A DNA stretch of 52,737 bases from Lentihominibacter faecis (GCF_014306095.1 NZ_JACRWC010000056.1:1-52737), one strand, 5' to 3'; numbered from the stretch's first letter, positions 17,098-25,292 are shown. The notes: generated by a model from the letters alone, not told the origin. Numbers and translations are program-made.

Positions 17098-18163
17098 TGC
17101 CCTTGTCGTCTCCTTCCGTTTCTCCTTCCGTTTCTCCTTCCGTGATCTTAAAAGCATCACTGATATTGTCTGTCAGATATTCCACGATCGATGTTACCTC
17201 GCCGTACCGCATTCGCGTCGGCCCGATGACTCCGATCTTGCCCATCAGCTTACCGTCTACATGATACGTTGCCGTGATCAGACTGCAATCCTGCATGGCC
17301 TCTTCCTTGTTCTCGTTTCCGATGGTAATGATCACACCGTTCTCTCTGTTGATGAGAGCCCTTGTCAGATCCTCCTTCTTGTCGAGCATCTCCAGGAACA
17401 TCTTCGCTCTGTCAAGATCGTTGTATTCCGGAAGAGAAAATATATTGGTAAGCCCATCCATATACAAATTGACATTCAACATATCTTCCAACGTCTTTAC
17501 AAAGCCCGGTACGATATTACGTTCAAACATTGCCATGGATTCAGCATCCGCCTTGAAATTCTCGATAATATCCAGTGTCAGTGCTTCGCTCAACGTCTTG
17601 CCGCGATAATTATATGTCATCGACTTCGAAAGGATCCGCAGGGACTCTTCCGCAGCCGGTTTTTCCAAATGTACTGTCGTGTTGGAAACCTTGCCGCTCT
17701 CTGATACCAGCATCAGCACCACAGTGTATTCATCCACAGGCAGCAGATTGATATACTTGAGCGTATCCTCTTCCTTGCGAGGCGTTAATGCAAATGCCGT
17801 CAGATTGGTGATCTCTGACAGAATGTGTGCCGCCTGCTTCATTAAATTCTCCAGTTCCGTCACATTGCCGTAGAGTCTGGATGCGATCGCATCCTTTTCT
17901 TCGCTTGTGAGTTCCCGTTTCTTCATCAGCTCGTTGACGTACAGTCTGTAAGCCTTCTCCGAAGGAACTCTTCCGGAAGATGTATGCGGATGGCTCAGAT
18001 AGCCCAGCTCCTCCAGATCCGACATCTCATTCCTGACCGTTGCCGGGCTGACCCCCAGATCATAATTTCTGGAAATCGTCCGTGAACCGACAGGCTCTGC
18101 CGTTCTAATGAAGTCAGCTATGATGGCCTGCAGTATTTTCAGTTTTCGTTCGCTTAAATCCAT
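17090..18163 (-). CDS. hrcA: Heat-shock repressor HrcA
   Basis: 357-residue repressor that binds CIRCE and, with GroE help, shuts off the dnaK operon. The N-terminal winged helix (RKLKILQAIIADFIRTAEPVGSRTI region) and the GAF-like middle domain are intact; IGVIGPTRMRYGEVTSIVEYL near residue 325 is the family's C-terminal signature. I chose ATG 18163, with GAGGAGG 6 nt ahead; a start at 18187 would sit within the operator. After the usual end the protein has an extra tail of repeated ETEG units, an expansion of a 12-bp repeat. Confidence 0.95.
   Translation of the reverse strand: MDLSERKLKILQAIIADFIRTAEPVGSRTISRNYDLGVSPATVRNEMSDLEELGYLSHPHTSSGRVPSEKAYRLYVNELMKKRELTSEEKDAIASRLYGNVTELENLMKQAAHILSEITNLTAFALTPRKEEDTLKYINLLPVDEYTVVLMLVSESGKVSNTTVHLEKPAAEESLRILSKSMTYNYRGKTLSEALTLDIIENFKADAESMAMFERNIVPGFVKTLEDMLNVNLYMDGLTNIFSLPEYNDLDRAKMFLEMLDKKEDLTRALINRENGVIITIGNENKEEAMQDCSLITATYHVDGKLMGKIGVIGPTRMRYGEVTSIVEYLTDNISDAFKITEGETEGETEGDDKGNG
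17109..17144. repeat. 12-bp tandem repeat, three copies, in the hrcA 3' end
   Basis: TCTCCTTCCGTT three times on the plus strand, the last copy ending G instead of T. It encodes ETEG repeats in HrcA just before the grpE start. Confidence 0.85.
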
Positions 18164-18180
18164 CTTAGCCCTCCTCTTTG

Positions 18181-18207
18181 TTAGCACTCTTTATGTCCGA
18201 GTGCTAA
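18181..18207. promoter_or_regulatory. CIRCE operator
   Basis: Perfect CIRCE: TTAGCACTC, 9-nt spacer, GAGTGCTAA. It lies between the promoter and the hrcA start and makes the operon self-repressed by HrcA. Confidence 0.97.
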
Positions 18208-18217
18208 CCTCAATCTA

Positions 18218-18246
18218 AATGTACCACTACGGTACCATAAAGTCAA
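18218..18246 (-). promoter_or_regulatory. Sigma-A promoter of the hrcA operon
   Basis: On the minus strand TTGACT (-35) and TACATT (-10) are separated by 17 nt, placed directly upstream of CIRCE so that bound HrcA would block transcription start. Confidence 0.85.
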
Positions 18247-18254
18247 CACTATTT

Positions 18255-21200
18255 TTAAAATTTTTCGTCTGTACGGATAAATTTTTTCAAATAGAAAAGA
18301 TACAGCCAGGTTTCCTTGACCGGACGCCCCCAGGATGCCTCTAACGCTTCCTTATATAATGCCAGCTGCTCCCCGTATCGCTGCCGGAGTTCCTCTTCTT
18401 CCGCCTCAGATCCCACATACGAATTCTTGTAGTCGATGATCACCATACCATCCTCTTCTTCAAAAAAACAGTCGATGATCCCCTGGACGATAGCCTGCGT
18501 TCCGCTGACATCCTTTTGCAGGATAAACTCCCGTTCCTTCTGCAAAGTGCGTGCCTGCGCGGCACGCCGTCCGGTCGGAGCCGCAAAAAATCCCTGGATC
18601 TGATCGATCCTGATTGCCTTTGCTTCCTGTTCTGAAAGAGCTCCCGTGCTCCGCAGCTTCTCGACCGTTTCCCGGATATAAGATCCGCCATGCTCCAGAG
18701 CCTTTGCAAAATCCAGATGCTCCATCACAAGATGCATCGCGCTTCCTCGCTGCGCTGCAGTAAGACCTTCGTGCTCCCTTGTAAACTCCGGCTTCTGCAA
18801 AAGTATCTCATCAGAAGATACCGTGCTCCCGCCAGCCAGTTCCGTCACGGAGTATTTCGACTTGACCTTTACAGCATCACTGTACGGATATTGATAGGAC
18901 AGCCCGGCATTGATCTGTTCCATACGGGATTGTTCTTCTGCTGTCAGCTGATAAGCTGCGGCACGCTGTGCAGTCCGTTGAAGCTGCTGCATCAGATCTT
19001 TTGTAGAATGATGTCGGCTTGTTCCAGTTTCCTGCAGCTCATCTGCGCCCTCTTCCGATGCCAGATGCTCCACGCAGATCTCTTCCCCTGTCAGTTTCAG
19101 CGGTGCATATACCATATCCAGAAACGACCGTTTCCCCGCCTGTTCCTCGTCCAGGCTGTCCAGATCCTTGACCGTTCCCACGATTTCCAGCCGGTCGATG
19201 GCACGAGTCAGTGCCACGTATAAAATACGCACTTCCTCTTCCAGCTCTTCCGCCGCTTTTTTCCCTTCGATGACACGCTGTAAGAGCGTTTTCTTATGCC
19301 AGCCCTCTTCTCGGTTTACCAGAGGCAGACCGATGCCGCAATCCTTGTGCATCTCCATAGAGCTGCCGCTTCCTCGAAAACGTATCGTCCTGCCAGCACC
19401 CGCCAAGATCACTACCGGAAATTCCAGCCCCTTGCTCTTATGCACTGTCATGATCCGGACTACATCTTCGTTCTCGCCGATGGTCTTAGCTTCGCCCATG
19501 GACAGGTTATTCTTCTTCATGGCGTCGATATAGGAAAGGAAGCCGTACAGCCCCGTATAGTTGTTCTCTTCGAACGTGGCCGCTTTTTCCACCAGCATCC
19601 GCAGGTTGGAGATCCGCTGTTTGCCTACCGGCAGACCACTGCAGTAATCATAGTATCCCGTCTCATACAATAATACTCTCAGCAGTTCTTCCAGGCTTAC
19701 CGTTCGCCGCAGCTGTTTCCAGTAAGTCAGCTGCTCCAGCATTTTTCGCACTTTTTCCTGCAAAAGTACTTCCACGGGTGTTTCCGCATAACTGCGGATC
19801 GCCTGATAGAAGCTGCCCTCCCGGAACGCAATGCGTATCTTCGCCAGTTCCTTTGCAGTAAAATCAAAGATCGGCGAATGCATCACCGAGATGAGGGGGA
19901 TATCCTGCCGGATATTGTCGATCACTTTCAGCAGGTTCACAAAAATCTCGATTTCTACCGACTCAAAATACCCGCCCGGATTTTCTCCAAAGGCCGGTAT
20001 CCCCTGATCGTTGAGAGCTTTCTCGATCGCCGGGATCGTGTGACGATTTCGCGATAAAATAACGATATCCCGATATTCCACCGATCGTTCCACCTGTTTC
20101 TTGACGTCAAAAACAGGCTGACCCTTGTTCTCAGAAACGATCCGTGCGATAGTCGCGATCTCTCGATCCGTGCTTTCAAGCATATCCCCGTCTTCCAGTT
20201 CGGCTTCATCCGATCTGTCTATGATCGTAACACGCGTGGGATATCCCGGATATTCCTCCGGTGCCGTGCAATGCAGTCTCGCATCCTCATCGTAATCCTC
20301 CATCACCTTTTCGAATACAGTATTGACTGTTCTTGTCACATTTTTTTTGCTTCTGAAGTTACTGTTAAGGTCGATCTTTTCACTCTGGGTTTCTTCTTCC
20401 TTCTTATATAATTCATATTTGCTGCGGAAGATCTCCGGCTCAGCCAGCCGGAACTTGTAGATGCTCTGCTTCACATCTCCTACCATAAAGAGATTGTTTT
20501 CCCTGCAGATCTTGCCGGCGATGATCTCCTGCAGCATATTGCTGTCCTGAAACTCATCTATGAATATGTACGTGAATTTTTCCCGGTATTCCTCTGCGGC
20601 CATTGGATCATCTAGGATCTTCGAAGCATAGTGCATCACATCATCGAAGTCCACCATGTTCTTTTCTTTTTTCTTTTCTCGAAAGATCTGTTCAAACTCT
20701 TCCAGCAGCTCCACCAGGTATGCCGTATCTCCGGAAAGAGACTTCAGCTCTGTTTCTGCCTCTGTCCTGCTCCTGCTGAAGTACTTCTTTTTCAGATCAT
20801 CGATCTCTTTTTTCCCTTTTTTACGCAAAACAGAGACAGTCTCCTTAACTGCCTCGTAATCGTCTTTCTCATCTTTTGCAGCACGCATGGTATTGAATTT
20901 CAGATCCCCTATCAGTTCCCCTGCACGAAAGAGGAGATCAAGTTCGTCCCAGCGGGAAACACCCGGTTCCGGTTCAAGGCTCATGATCTCTTCCAGCGAA
21001 TCCAGACGATCCACATCTTCCCGGGCTTTTTCCGCCAGACTCCACACACTGTTGTCTGCCAAAAGATCTGCGGCTTCCACAAAATATCTGCGCGCCTTAC
21101 CCAGGCCATCATAAAAAGCCTGGATCAGGAACATCGCGATCCCGGTCATGCTCAGGACATTATCGGAACGAAGCCATTCAGCACTTTCCCTTGCCCACTT

Positions 21201-21758
21201 AAAATAATCCGGCACACTTCTCAGCTCATCGTATAAGCTGATCATATTGTCTTTCAGCCGATTCTCGTTCCGGTCGCCGCTGTATTTTCTAAGAAAAGCT
21301 TTGAACCGATCAAAGTCTTCTTCAAAACGTGTTTCAAAGAGAGCATCCACGCTTTCCTTTTTCAGGATCGACACCTGGATCTCATCGCCTATAACAAACC
21401 CCGGTTCCAGTTCCGTCAGGTAGAAATACCGATGCATGACTTCCAAAGCGAAATTATGGAAGGTTCCGATATTCGCCTTATACATGAGATCCAGCTGCCG
21501 CTTCAGAAACGCCCGATCTGCATCCGGCTGATCCATCTCTTTTCGGATAGCCTGTTCCAGCCGTTCACGCATTTCCTGAGATGCTGCATTGGTAAATGTC
21601 GTGATGAGAAACCGATCCACATCTACTTTATCCTGTAAAATCAGCTGTTTTATTCGCTCGATCAAAACGGCAGTCTTACCCGATCCTGCCGCTGCAGAAA
21701 CCAGGATGTTCTTCCCTCTGGATTCTATGGTATGGGCTTGCGCTTCTGTCCACTGCAT
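18255..21758 (-). CDS. addA: ATP-dependent helicase/nuclease AddA
   Basis: 1167-residue subunit of the AddAB double-strand-break repair complex (the RecBCD counterpart in Gram-positive bacteria). Walker A AAAGSGKT lies at residues 22-29, a UvrD-type Walker B FIDEFQDSN near 440, motif VRIMTVHKSKGLEFPVV near 770, and the RecB-family nuclease motif VIIDYKNS near 1115, so helicase and nuclease both look intact. I chose ATG 21758, with AAAGGAG ahead, rather than the longer frame to 21869. The usual upstream partner addB is not next to it; a MATE gene is. It may be encoded elsewhere. The hrcA promoter follows. Confidence 0.9.
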   Translation of the reverse strand: MQWTEAQAHTIESRGKNILVSAAAGSGKTAVLIERIKQLILQDKVDVDRFLITTFTNAASQEMRERLEQAIRKEMDQPDADRAFLKRQLDLMYKANIGTFHNFALEVMHRYFYLTELEPGFVIGDEIQVSILKKESVDALFETRFEEDFDRFKAFLRKYSGDRNENRLKDNMISLYDELRSVPDYFKWARESAEWLRSDNVLSMTGIAMFLIQAFYDGLGKARRYFVEAADLLADNSVWSLAEKAREDVDRLDSLEEIMSLEPEPGVSRWDELDLLFRAGELIGDLKFNTMRAAKDEKDDYEAVKETVSVLRKKGKKEIDDLKKKYFSRSRTEAETELKSLSGDTAYLVELLEEFEQIFREKKKEKNMVDFDDVMHYASKILDDPMAAEEYREKFTYIFIDEFQDSNMLQEIIAGKICRENNLFMVGDVKQSIYKFRLAEPEIFRSKYELYKKEEETQSEKIDLNSNFRSKKNVTRTVNTVFEKVMEDYDEDARLHCTAPEEYPGYPTRVTIIDRSDEAELEDGDMLESTDREIATIARIVSENKGQPVFDVKKQVERSVEYRDIVILSRNRHTIPAIEKALNDQGIPAFGENPGGYFESVEIEIFVNLLKVIDNIRQDIPLISVMHSPIFDFTAKELAKIRIAFREGSFYQAIRSYAETPVEVLLQEKVRKMLEQLTYWKQLRRTVSLEELLRVLLYETGYYDYCSGLPVGKQRISNLRMLVEKAATFEENNYTGLYGFLSYIDAMKKNNLSMGEAKTIGENEDVVRIMTVHKSKGLEFPVVILAGAGRTIRFRGSGSSMEMHKDCGIGLPLVNREEGWHKKTLLQRVIEGKKAAEELEEEVRILYVALTRAIDRLEIVGTVKDLDSLDEEQAGKRSFLDMVYAPLKLTGEEICVEHLASEEGADELQETGTSRHHSTKDLMQQLQRTAQRAAAYQLTAEEQSRMEQINAGLSYQYPYSDAVKVKSKYSVTELAGGSTVSSDEILLQKPEFTREHEGLTAAQRGSAMHLVMEHLDFAKALEHGGSYIRETVEKLRSTGALSEQEAKAIRIDQIQGFFAAPTGRRAAQARTLQKEREFILQKDVSGTQAIVQGIIDCFFEEEDGMVIIDYKNSYVGSEAEEEELRQRYGEQLALYKEALEASWGRPVKETWLYLFYLKKFIRTDEKF

Positions 21759-21781
21759 GGCTGTGCTCCTTTCCGTTTCTA

Positions 21782-23194
21782 TCAGTATACATTCTTTCGT
21801 CTGGATACACAATAAATTATCCACGCCAGCAGAAATACCAGGCTCTCCGTTACCGGATACGACAACCACACACCACAGATCCCCAGAAGCCTTGCCAGTA
21901 GAAATGCAGCCGGCACGATAAGGAGAAGCCCTCTCAAAAGCGAGATCACATGAGCCGGCAGCGCCCGGTTCGTCGAGGTGAAATATATGGCCATGGAAAT
22001 GTTGGTTCCTGCAAAGAAAACGGCAAGGAAATACAGTTTCAGCCCTGTTACGGCGATAGCCTGAAGTTCAGCGTTCCCTTCACTGTTGAATATCTGTGTG
22101 ATCCCTTCTGAAAAGAAAAAAATGACTCCATAAAGAAGCACAGAAACCCCGGCAATAGTCCAGACAGCATAATGCAAATTCTTTCGCACAAGAGCCATAT
22201 CCCCTTCGCCAAAAGCTCTGCTCATCAGCGGCTGAACGCCCTGAGCGATCCCTGTATAGATCGCAATGACTACATATGAAATATTCGCGATCACACCATA
22301 GGCTGCTACTCCGGTATTGCCGGCTTCTTTCAGCATCAGAAGATTGAATACCAAAATAACTATGCCGGTAGCCAGTTCCATGACGAAGGACGGAAATCCC
22401 AGAGCAAGAGACGACCGCAGACTCGTCAGAGTCTGCTTTGCAGAAAATTCGCTGTGTCCCAGTTCAAACTTCAATGTATGAGAAGGTTTCGTCCAGTGGA
22501 TCAAAGTCAGGCAGATCCCGATTACCGGTGCAACTCCCGTTGCCAGAGCCGCTCCGAACAGCCCCAGACCAAACGGAAAAATAAAAATGTAATCCAGAAG
22601 AATGTTAGCCAGACTTCCGACAACCATGGCCGCCATTCCCAGGTTAGGATCTCCGTCATTACGAATGAAACAGATCATCACATCGTTGAGCATGAAAAAC
22701 GGTGCAAAACAGCAGAGGACTTTGAGATAAGTTCCCGACAGATCCAGAAGCGACTCATCAGCTCCGAACGCTGAAGCGATCTGTGAGGAAAAGAACACTC
22801 CTGCCAGAATGAACAGCAGAGAGCATAGAAATGTAGCCGTTACCACGATAGAAAATATCCGGTTCGCTTCTTCCTCTGCATGCTGACCTTTTCGAATAGA
22901 ATACCAGGTAGCACCACCCATGCCCATCATCATTCCGATGCCCCGGATCGCATTAAAGATGGGCAATGCCAGATTCAGCGCCGCCAGTCCCTGCGCACCC
23001 AGTGCCTTAGACACGAAAAACGTGTCTGCTAATATGTAACAGGATACCCCTATCATCCCCATAACATTAAAAGTGACGTATTTACTGTATTCTTTCAGTG
23101 GATGCTGATTTAAGGTCGGCTGAGTGGAAGCTCCGGCTGACTGCATTTCTGGCTGACACTGCGTTGATTCAGTTTTCTGTCTGTTCTTCTCCAT
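21782..23194 (-). CDS. MATE-family efflux transporter, MepA-like
   Basis: 470 residues: a polar N-terminal tail of about 35 residues, then about twelve membrane segments with the MATE duplicated fold (ADTFFVSKALGAQGLAALN in the first helix region; FFMLNDVMICFIRNDGDPN in mid-half). It resembles MepA-type multidrug exporters. I chose ATG 23194, 8 nt after GGAGG. The gene has its own promoter and a roughly 110-nt structured leader (separate entry), suggesting control at transcription termination. It ends 24 bp before the addA start. Confidence 0.85.
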   Translation of the reverse strand: MEKNRQKTESTQCQPEMQSAGASTQPTLNQHPLKEYSKYVTFNVMGMIGVSCYILADTFFVSKALGAQGLAALNLALPIFNAIRGIGMMMGMGGATWYSIRKGQHAEEEANRIFSIVVTATFLCSLLFILAGVFFSSQIASAFGADESLLDLSGTYLKVLCCFAPFFMLNDVMICFIRNDGDPNLGMAAMVVGSLANILLDYIFIFPFGLGLFGAALATGVAPVIGICLTLIHWTKPSHTLKFELGHSEFSAKQTLTSLRSSLALGFPSFVMELATGIVILVFNLLMLKEAGNTGVAAYGVIANISYVVIAIYTGIAQGVQPLMSRAFGEGDMALVRKNLHYAVWTIAGVSVLLYGVIFFFSEGITQIFNSEGNAELQAIAVTGLKLYFLAVFFAGTNISMAIYFTSTNRALPAHVISLLRGLLLIVPAAFLLARLLGICGVWLSYPVTESLVFLLAWIIYCVSRRKNVY

Positions 23195-23204
23195 TCTCAT
23201 TCCT

Positions 23205-23312
23205 CCGATAAAACAAGCGCCGGTATCTCATATCTTCTAAGGCCTAACGATACGAAATCTGGCGCTCCTCGCGCAACTGCCCGGCGGCAGTGTGGTTCTT
23301 ATTTGTTTCTTT
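23205..23312 (-). promoter_or_regulatory. Structured 5' leader of the MATE gene, riboswitch candidate
   Basis: The RNA between promoter and gene can form CTGCC/GGCAG (23277-23290), then a large hairpin with GCGCC/GGCGC plus inner GTATC/GATAC (23217-23265) followed by TTGTTTTAT. A competing small hairpin GCGC-GAGGA-GCGC uses one strand of the large stem. Mutually exclusive folds with a terminator-like end are typical of riboswitches. MepA-type genes in Clostridia can carry guanidine-IV (mepA motif) riboswitches, but I cannot confirm the conserved bases from memory. Confidence 0.45.
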
Positions 23313-23319
23313 CCCGGAA

Positions 23320-23348
23320 ATTATAGCATACCCGGTGGGCAGATACAA
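23320..23348 (-). promoter_or_regulatory. Promoter of the MepA-like MATE gene
   Basis: Minus strand TTGTAT (-35), 17-nt spacer, TATAAT (-10). The predicted start gives a leader of about 115 nt. Confidence 0.7.
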
Positions 23349-23355
23349 GCTGATT

Positions 23356-23563
23356 AACCTGAACGTCCTGAAATTTTGCGTTCAGGTTATTTTCTCTGTG
23401 CAAGTTCCCATTAATTTAACCTGAACATTCTTTGATCACTGTTTCAGGTTATTCTAACCGCTGATCCAGCGTCTTTTTTATCCTGAATCCTTAGTGAACA
23501 CTATTTCAGGATATCGCTGCACAGCTTTTTAACCTGAATGCTTTCAAAATCGTGTCTTAGGAT
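23356..23563. repeat. Array of four 33-nt hairpins, AACCTGAA/TTCAGGTT core
   Basis: Hairpins start at 23356, 23418, 23480 and 23531; each spans 33 nt. The first three are 62 nt apart, the fourth 51. Outer arms are AACCTGAA/TTCAGGTT in the first two. In the third they are ATCCTGAA/TTCAGGAT, a matched change on both arms. The fourth is imperfect (AACCTGAA/TCTTAGGAT). No gene is expected here except the tail of the truncated DUF2798 gene, which reads into the array. The core resembles that of the element at 1528-1826. Confidence 0.7.
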
Positions 23564-23707
23564 AAAACCCGAAGCAATAGCCAGCAGCCAGGACGACGCT
23601 GCAAATTCACCAAGCCGCACATTGTCATTCAGCGCAGCCATCATATAGATCATGATCAGGCTCATGATTAAACTTAATAAAATTCCTTCTCTTTTGCTTC
23701 TAGGCAT
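23501..23707 (-). pseudogene. Truncated DUF2798-like membrane protein
   Basis: 68 codons. The start MPRSKREGILLSLIMSLIM and one hydrophobic segment match small DUF2798 membrane proteins, which normally continue through one or two further membrane segments. Here the frame degenerates after WLLAIASGF and its last ~20 residues (HDFESIQVKKLCSDILK) are encoded by the hairpin array, ending at a TAG in the third hairpin. The array has probably replaced the 3' part. Its start overlaps the end of the cytidylate-kinase-like pseudogene. Confidence 0.5.
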
Positions 23708-24303
23708 TCTCTCTTCCTCCCGTCTTCTTCTGATAGTAAACTGCGATCAGCTCCGCAGCCGTCTCCACACCGATCTTTCCCGTATCCATGCACAGATCAT
23801 AGTCGTCTCTGCTGCCCCAGGCATGTCCCGTATGGTATTCCTGGTACACTGCCCGTCCCCGTCAGGATCTTCATCTGCTTCTCCGCAGATTTTCGATCCA
23901 GTCCGTTAAATTCCACCTTTCGACCAATACGGAACCCCAGATCCGATGCATACAGGAACACATCGATCGTCTCTTCCTCCTGCAAAATATGATTCCCGCA
24001 CCATCCAACGATGATGCAGTCACCCTGCTTTGCAACCTTGCGGATCACATCGCTTTCCAGCTGAAACAGCTCGTCATCCAGTGTAACTCTGGAAAAAATC
24101 CCCTTGTACAGCGACTTTCCCTTCAGATAGCTGCTGGAACTTCTCTCATCGTTCTCCACCGCATCCGTCAGATTCAGATTTCCGCTTCTGGCAGCTTCCG
24201 CAACCAGATCTTTATCATAAAATGGAATCTATAAAATCTTCGATAACCGCTCTGCGATATAACGACCTCCGCTGCTGTTTTCTCTGCTTATTGTAATGAT
24301 CAT
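23700..24303 (-). pseudogene. Broken cytidylate-kinase-like gene
   Basis: On the minus strand from ATG 24303 (GGAGGAAC ahead) the product begins MIITISRENSSGGRYIAERL, typical of cytidylate-kinase-like P-loop proteins of Clostridia. It stops at an in-frame TAG after SKIL and resumes IPFYDKDLVAEAARSG in the same frame. After KILTGTG the frame shifts by one to EYHTGHAWGSRDDYDLCMD and runs to TAG at 23700. Two lesions make it a pseudogene. Repaired length would be about 200 residues, normal for the family. Confidence 0.8.
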
Positions 24304-24354
24304 GTATAGTTCCTCCTTCGCATCTGTTGTTTTCCTGTGTCGGCTCAGGCAAAC

Positions 24355-24412
24355 AAAAAAGACAATACCTGCAGCACATCCGTCCGACAGTGAATGCGCG
24401 ACATTTATTGTC
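24355..24412 (-). promoter_or_regulatory. Hairpin leader before the cytidylate-kinase-like pseudogene
   Basis: On the minus strand GACAATA and TATTGTC close a ~52-nt structure with an inner GCGCAT/ATGTGC hairpin, followed at once by TTTTTTG. It lies about 50 nt before the start codon. This looks like a terminator in a 5' leader (attenuator or riboswitch expression platform), or the terminator of the tiny gene upstream. Confidence 0.5.
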
Positions 24413-24507
24413 TTATCTGCTTTGATTATTGATTTTTTAACAGCGCTATCTTATCACATAGAAGAAAGAAATTGCAAGCATTTTTTCGTTTCCGCCAAGA
24501 TTTTCTT

Positions 24508-24657
24508 CTATTCTTCCCGATTTCTCTGTGCCAGAAGATCCAGTGCCGGCTGCAGATCGATCTCGTCATCCGCAAGCCCCAGCACTTCGTAGTCCGGCAG
24601 GTCATCCAGAAGCTCCTGCTTCTTTCGTTTCTTTTTCATCTGATCCTTGATTCCCAT
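24508..24657 (-). CDS. Small hypothetical protein, 49 residues
   Basis: ATG 24657 has AGGAG 7 nt ahead. The product begins with a strongly basic stretch (MGIKDQMKKKRKKQE), followed by an acidic second half (LPDYEVLGLADDEIDLQPAL). No membrane segment. I do not recognise it. It follows the 56-residue membrane protein by 26 bp in the same direction, so the two probably form a small operon. Confidence 0.6.
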   Translation of the reverse strand: MGIKDQMKKKRKKQELLDDLPDYEVLGLADDEIDLQPALDLLAQRNREE

Positions 24658-24683
24658 ACTCTGCTCCTTTTCCCCTTGGCCTG

Positions 24684-24854
24684 TCAGCCTAATTCCGCCA
24701 GCTTCCGCGCCGCTTTTTTCATCTCGCAGATCGCCTCGCCAGCTTCCCGCTTGATCTTATGCTGCTCCTTCGGCTCCATGAGCAGGTATATATTCAGCCC
24801 CACCAGTGCTCCGGCAAGACCGATCCCTGTGATCATACTACACGCTTTTCCCAT
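24684..24854 (-). CDS. Small single-pass membrane protein, YtxH-like layout
   Basis: 56 residues: a short N-terminus, one hydrophobic segment (ITGIGLAGALVGLNIYLLM), and a charged amphipathic tail (KREAGEAICEMKKAARKLAE). This layout resembles YtxH-type stress proteins of Bacillota, but similarity is only in architecture. ATG 24854 has AGGAGGTG 6 nt ahead. It is upstream of the 49-residue gene; the 343-bp repeat element lies 95 bp behind its start. Confidence 0.6.
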   Translation of the reverse strand: MGKACSMITGIGLAGALVGLNIYLLMEPKEQHKIKREAGEAICEMKKAARKLAELG

Positions 24855-24949
24855 TTCCAACACCTCCTGCTTCCGCATATTTCAATCTTACGAAAGTAGT
24901 ATGCCCGGTCTGCAGGGAAATATACAGAAATATAGTCGGTTCTTCTTCG

Positions 24950-25292
24950 TGAATTCCAATATCAAAAATTATTTGACCTATATGGGAATTAAACTCTACT
25001 ACGAACCTGCTTCCCAAACTATGAATTCCCAGATTCACTTTTTTCATGGCCAGATGGGAACTATAGACTGATGCGGCCGTTATTATCAGGTTGATCTGCC
25101 TTTCACAGTTCCAAAACCTCCATAAAAATTCTCCATCTCGGAATTTTTGAGTTGCGCACTGCAAAAAGTTTTCAACTAACTTCCCATCCGCCGCTATTTT
25201 TTTTGCAATGTGGGAATTCACGATGAGCTGCAAAACTCACTCCCGGCAAAAAATCCAAATCCACAGCAATTTTTTCTCTATATGGGAATTCA
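24950..25292. repeat. 343-bp inverted-unit repeat element, copy 1
   Basis: Ends TGAATTCC and TGGGAATTCA. Left units start TGAATTCC at 24950 and 25022; right units, reversed, start TGGGAATTCA at 25211 and 25283. Both pairs are 72 nt apart. Each unit is about 45 nt with an internal TTCCCA...TGGGAA inverted repeat around an A/T-rich loop. It is collinear with copy 2 at 38028-38369 throughout, sharing for example AAAAAATCCAAATC before the last unit and TGACCTA in the first. There is no protein frame of note. It occupies the gap between a MATE gene and the small membrane-protein gene. Confidence 0.85.

Noticed and set aside
17095..17160. Longer grpE start giving a KEKRKEKRKE leader
   Set aside because: The extra codons are the out-of-frame reading of the hrcA ETEG repeat; the ATG at 17097 is the expected start.
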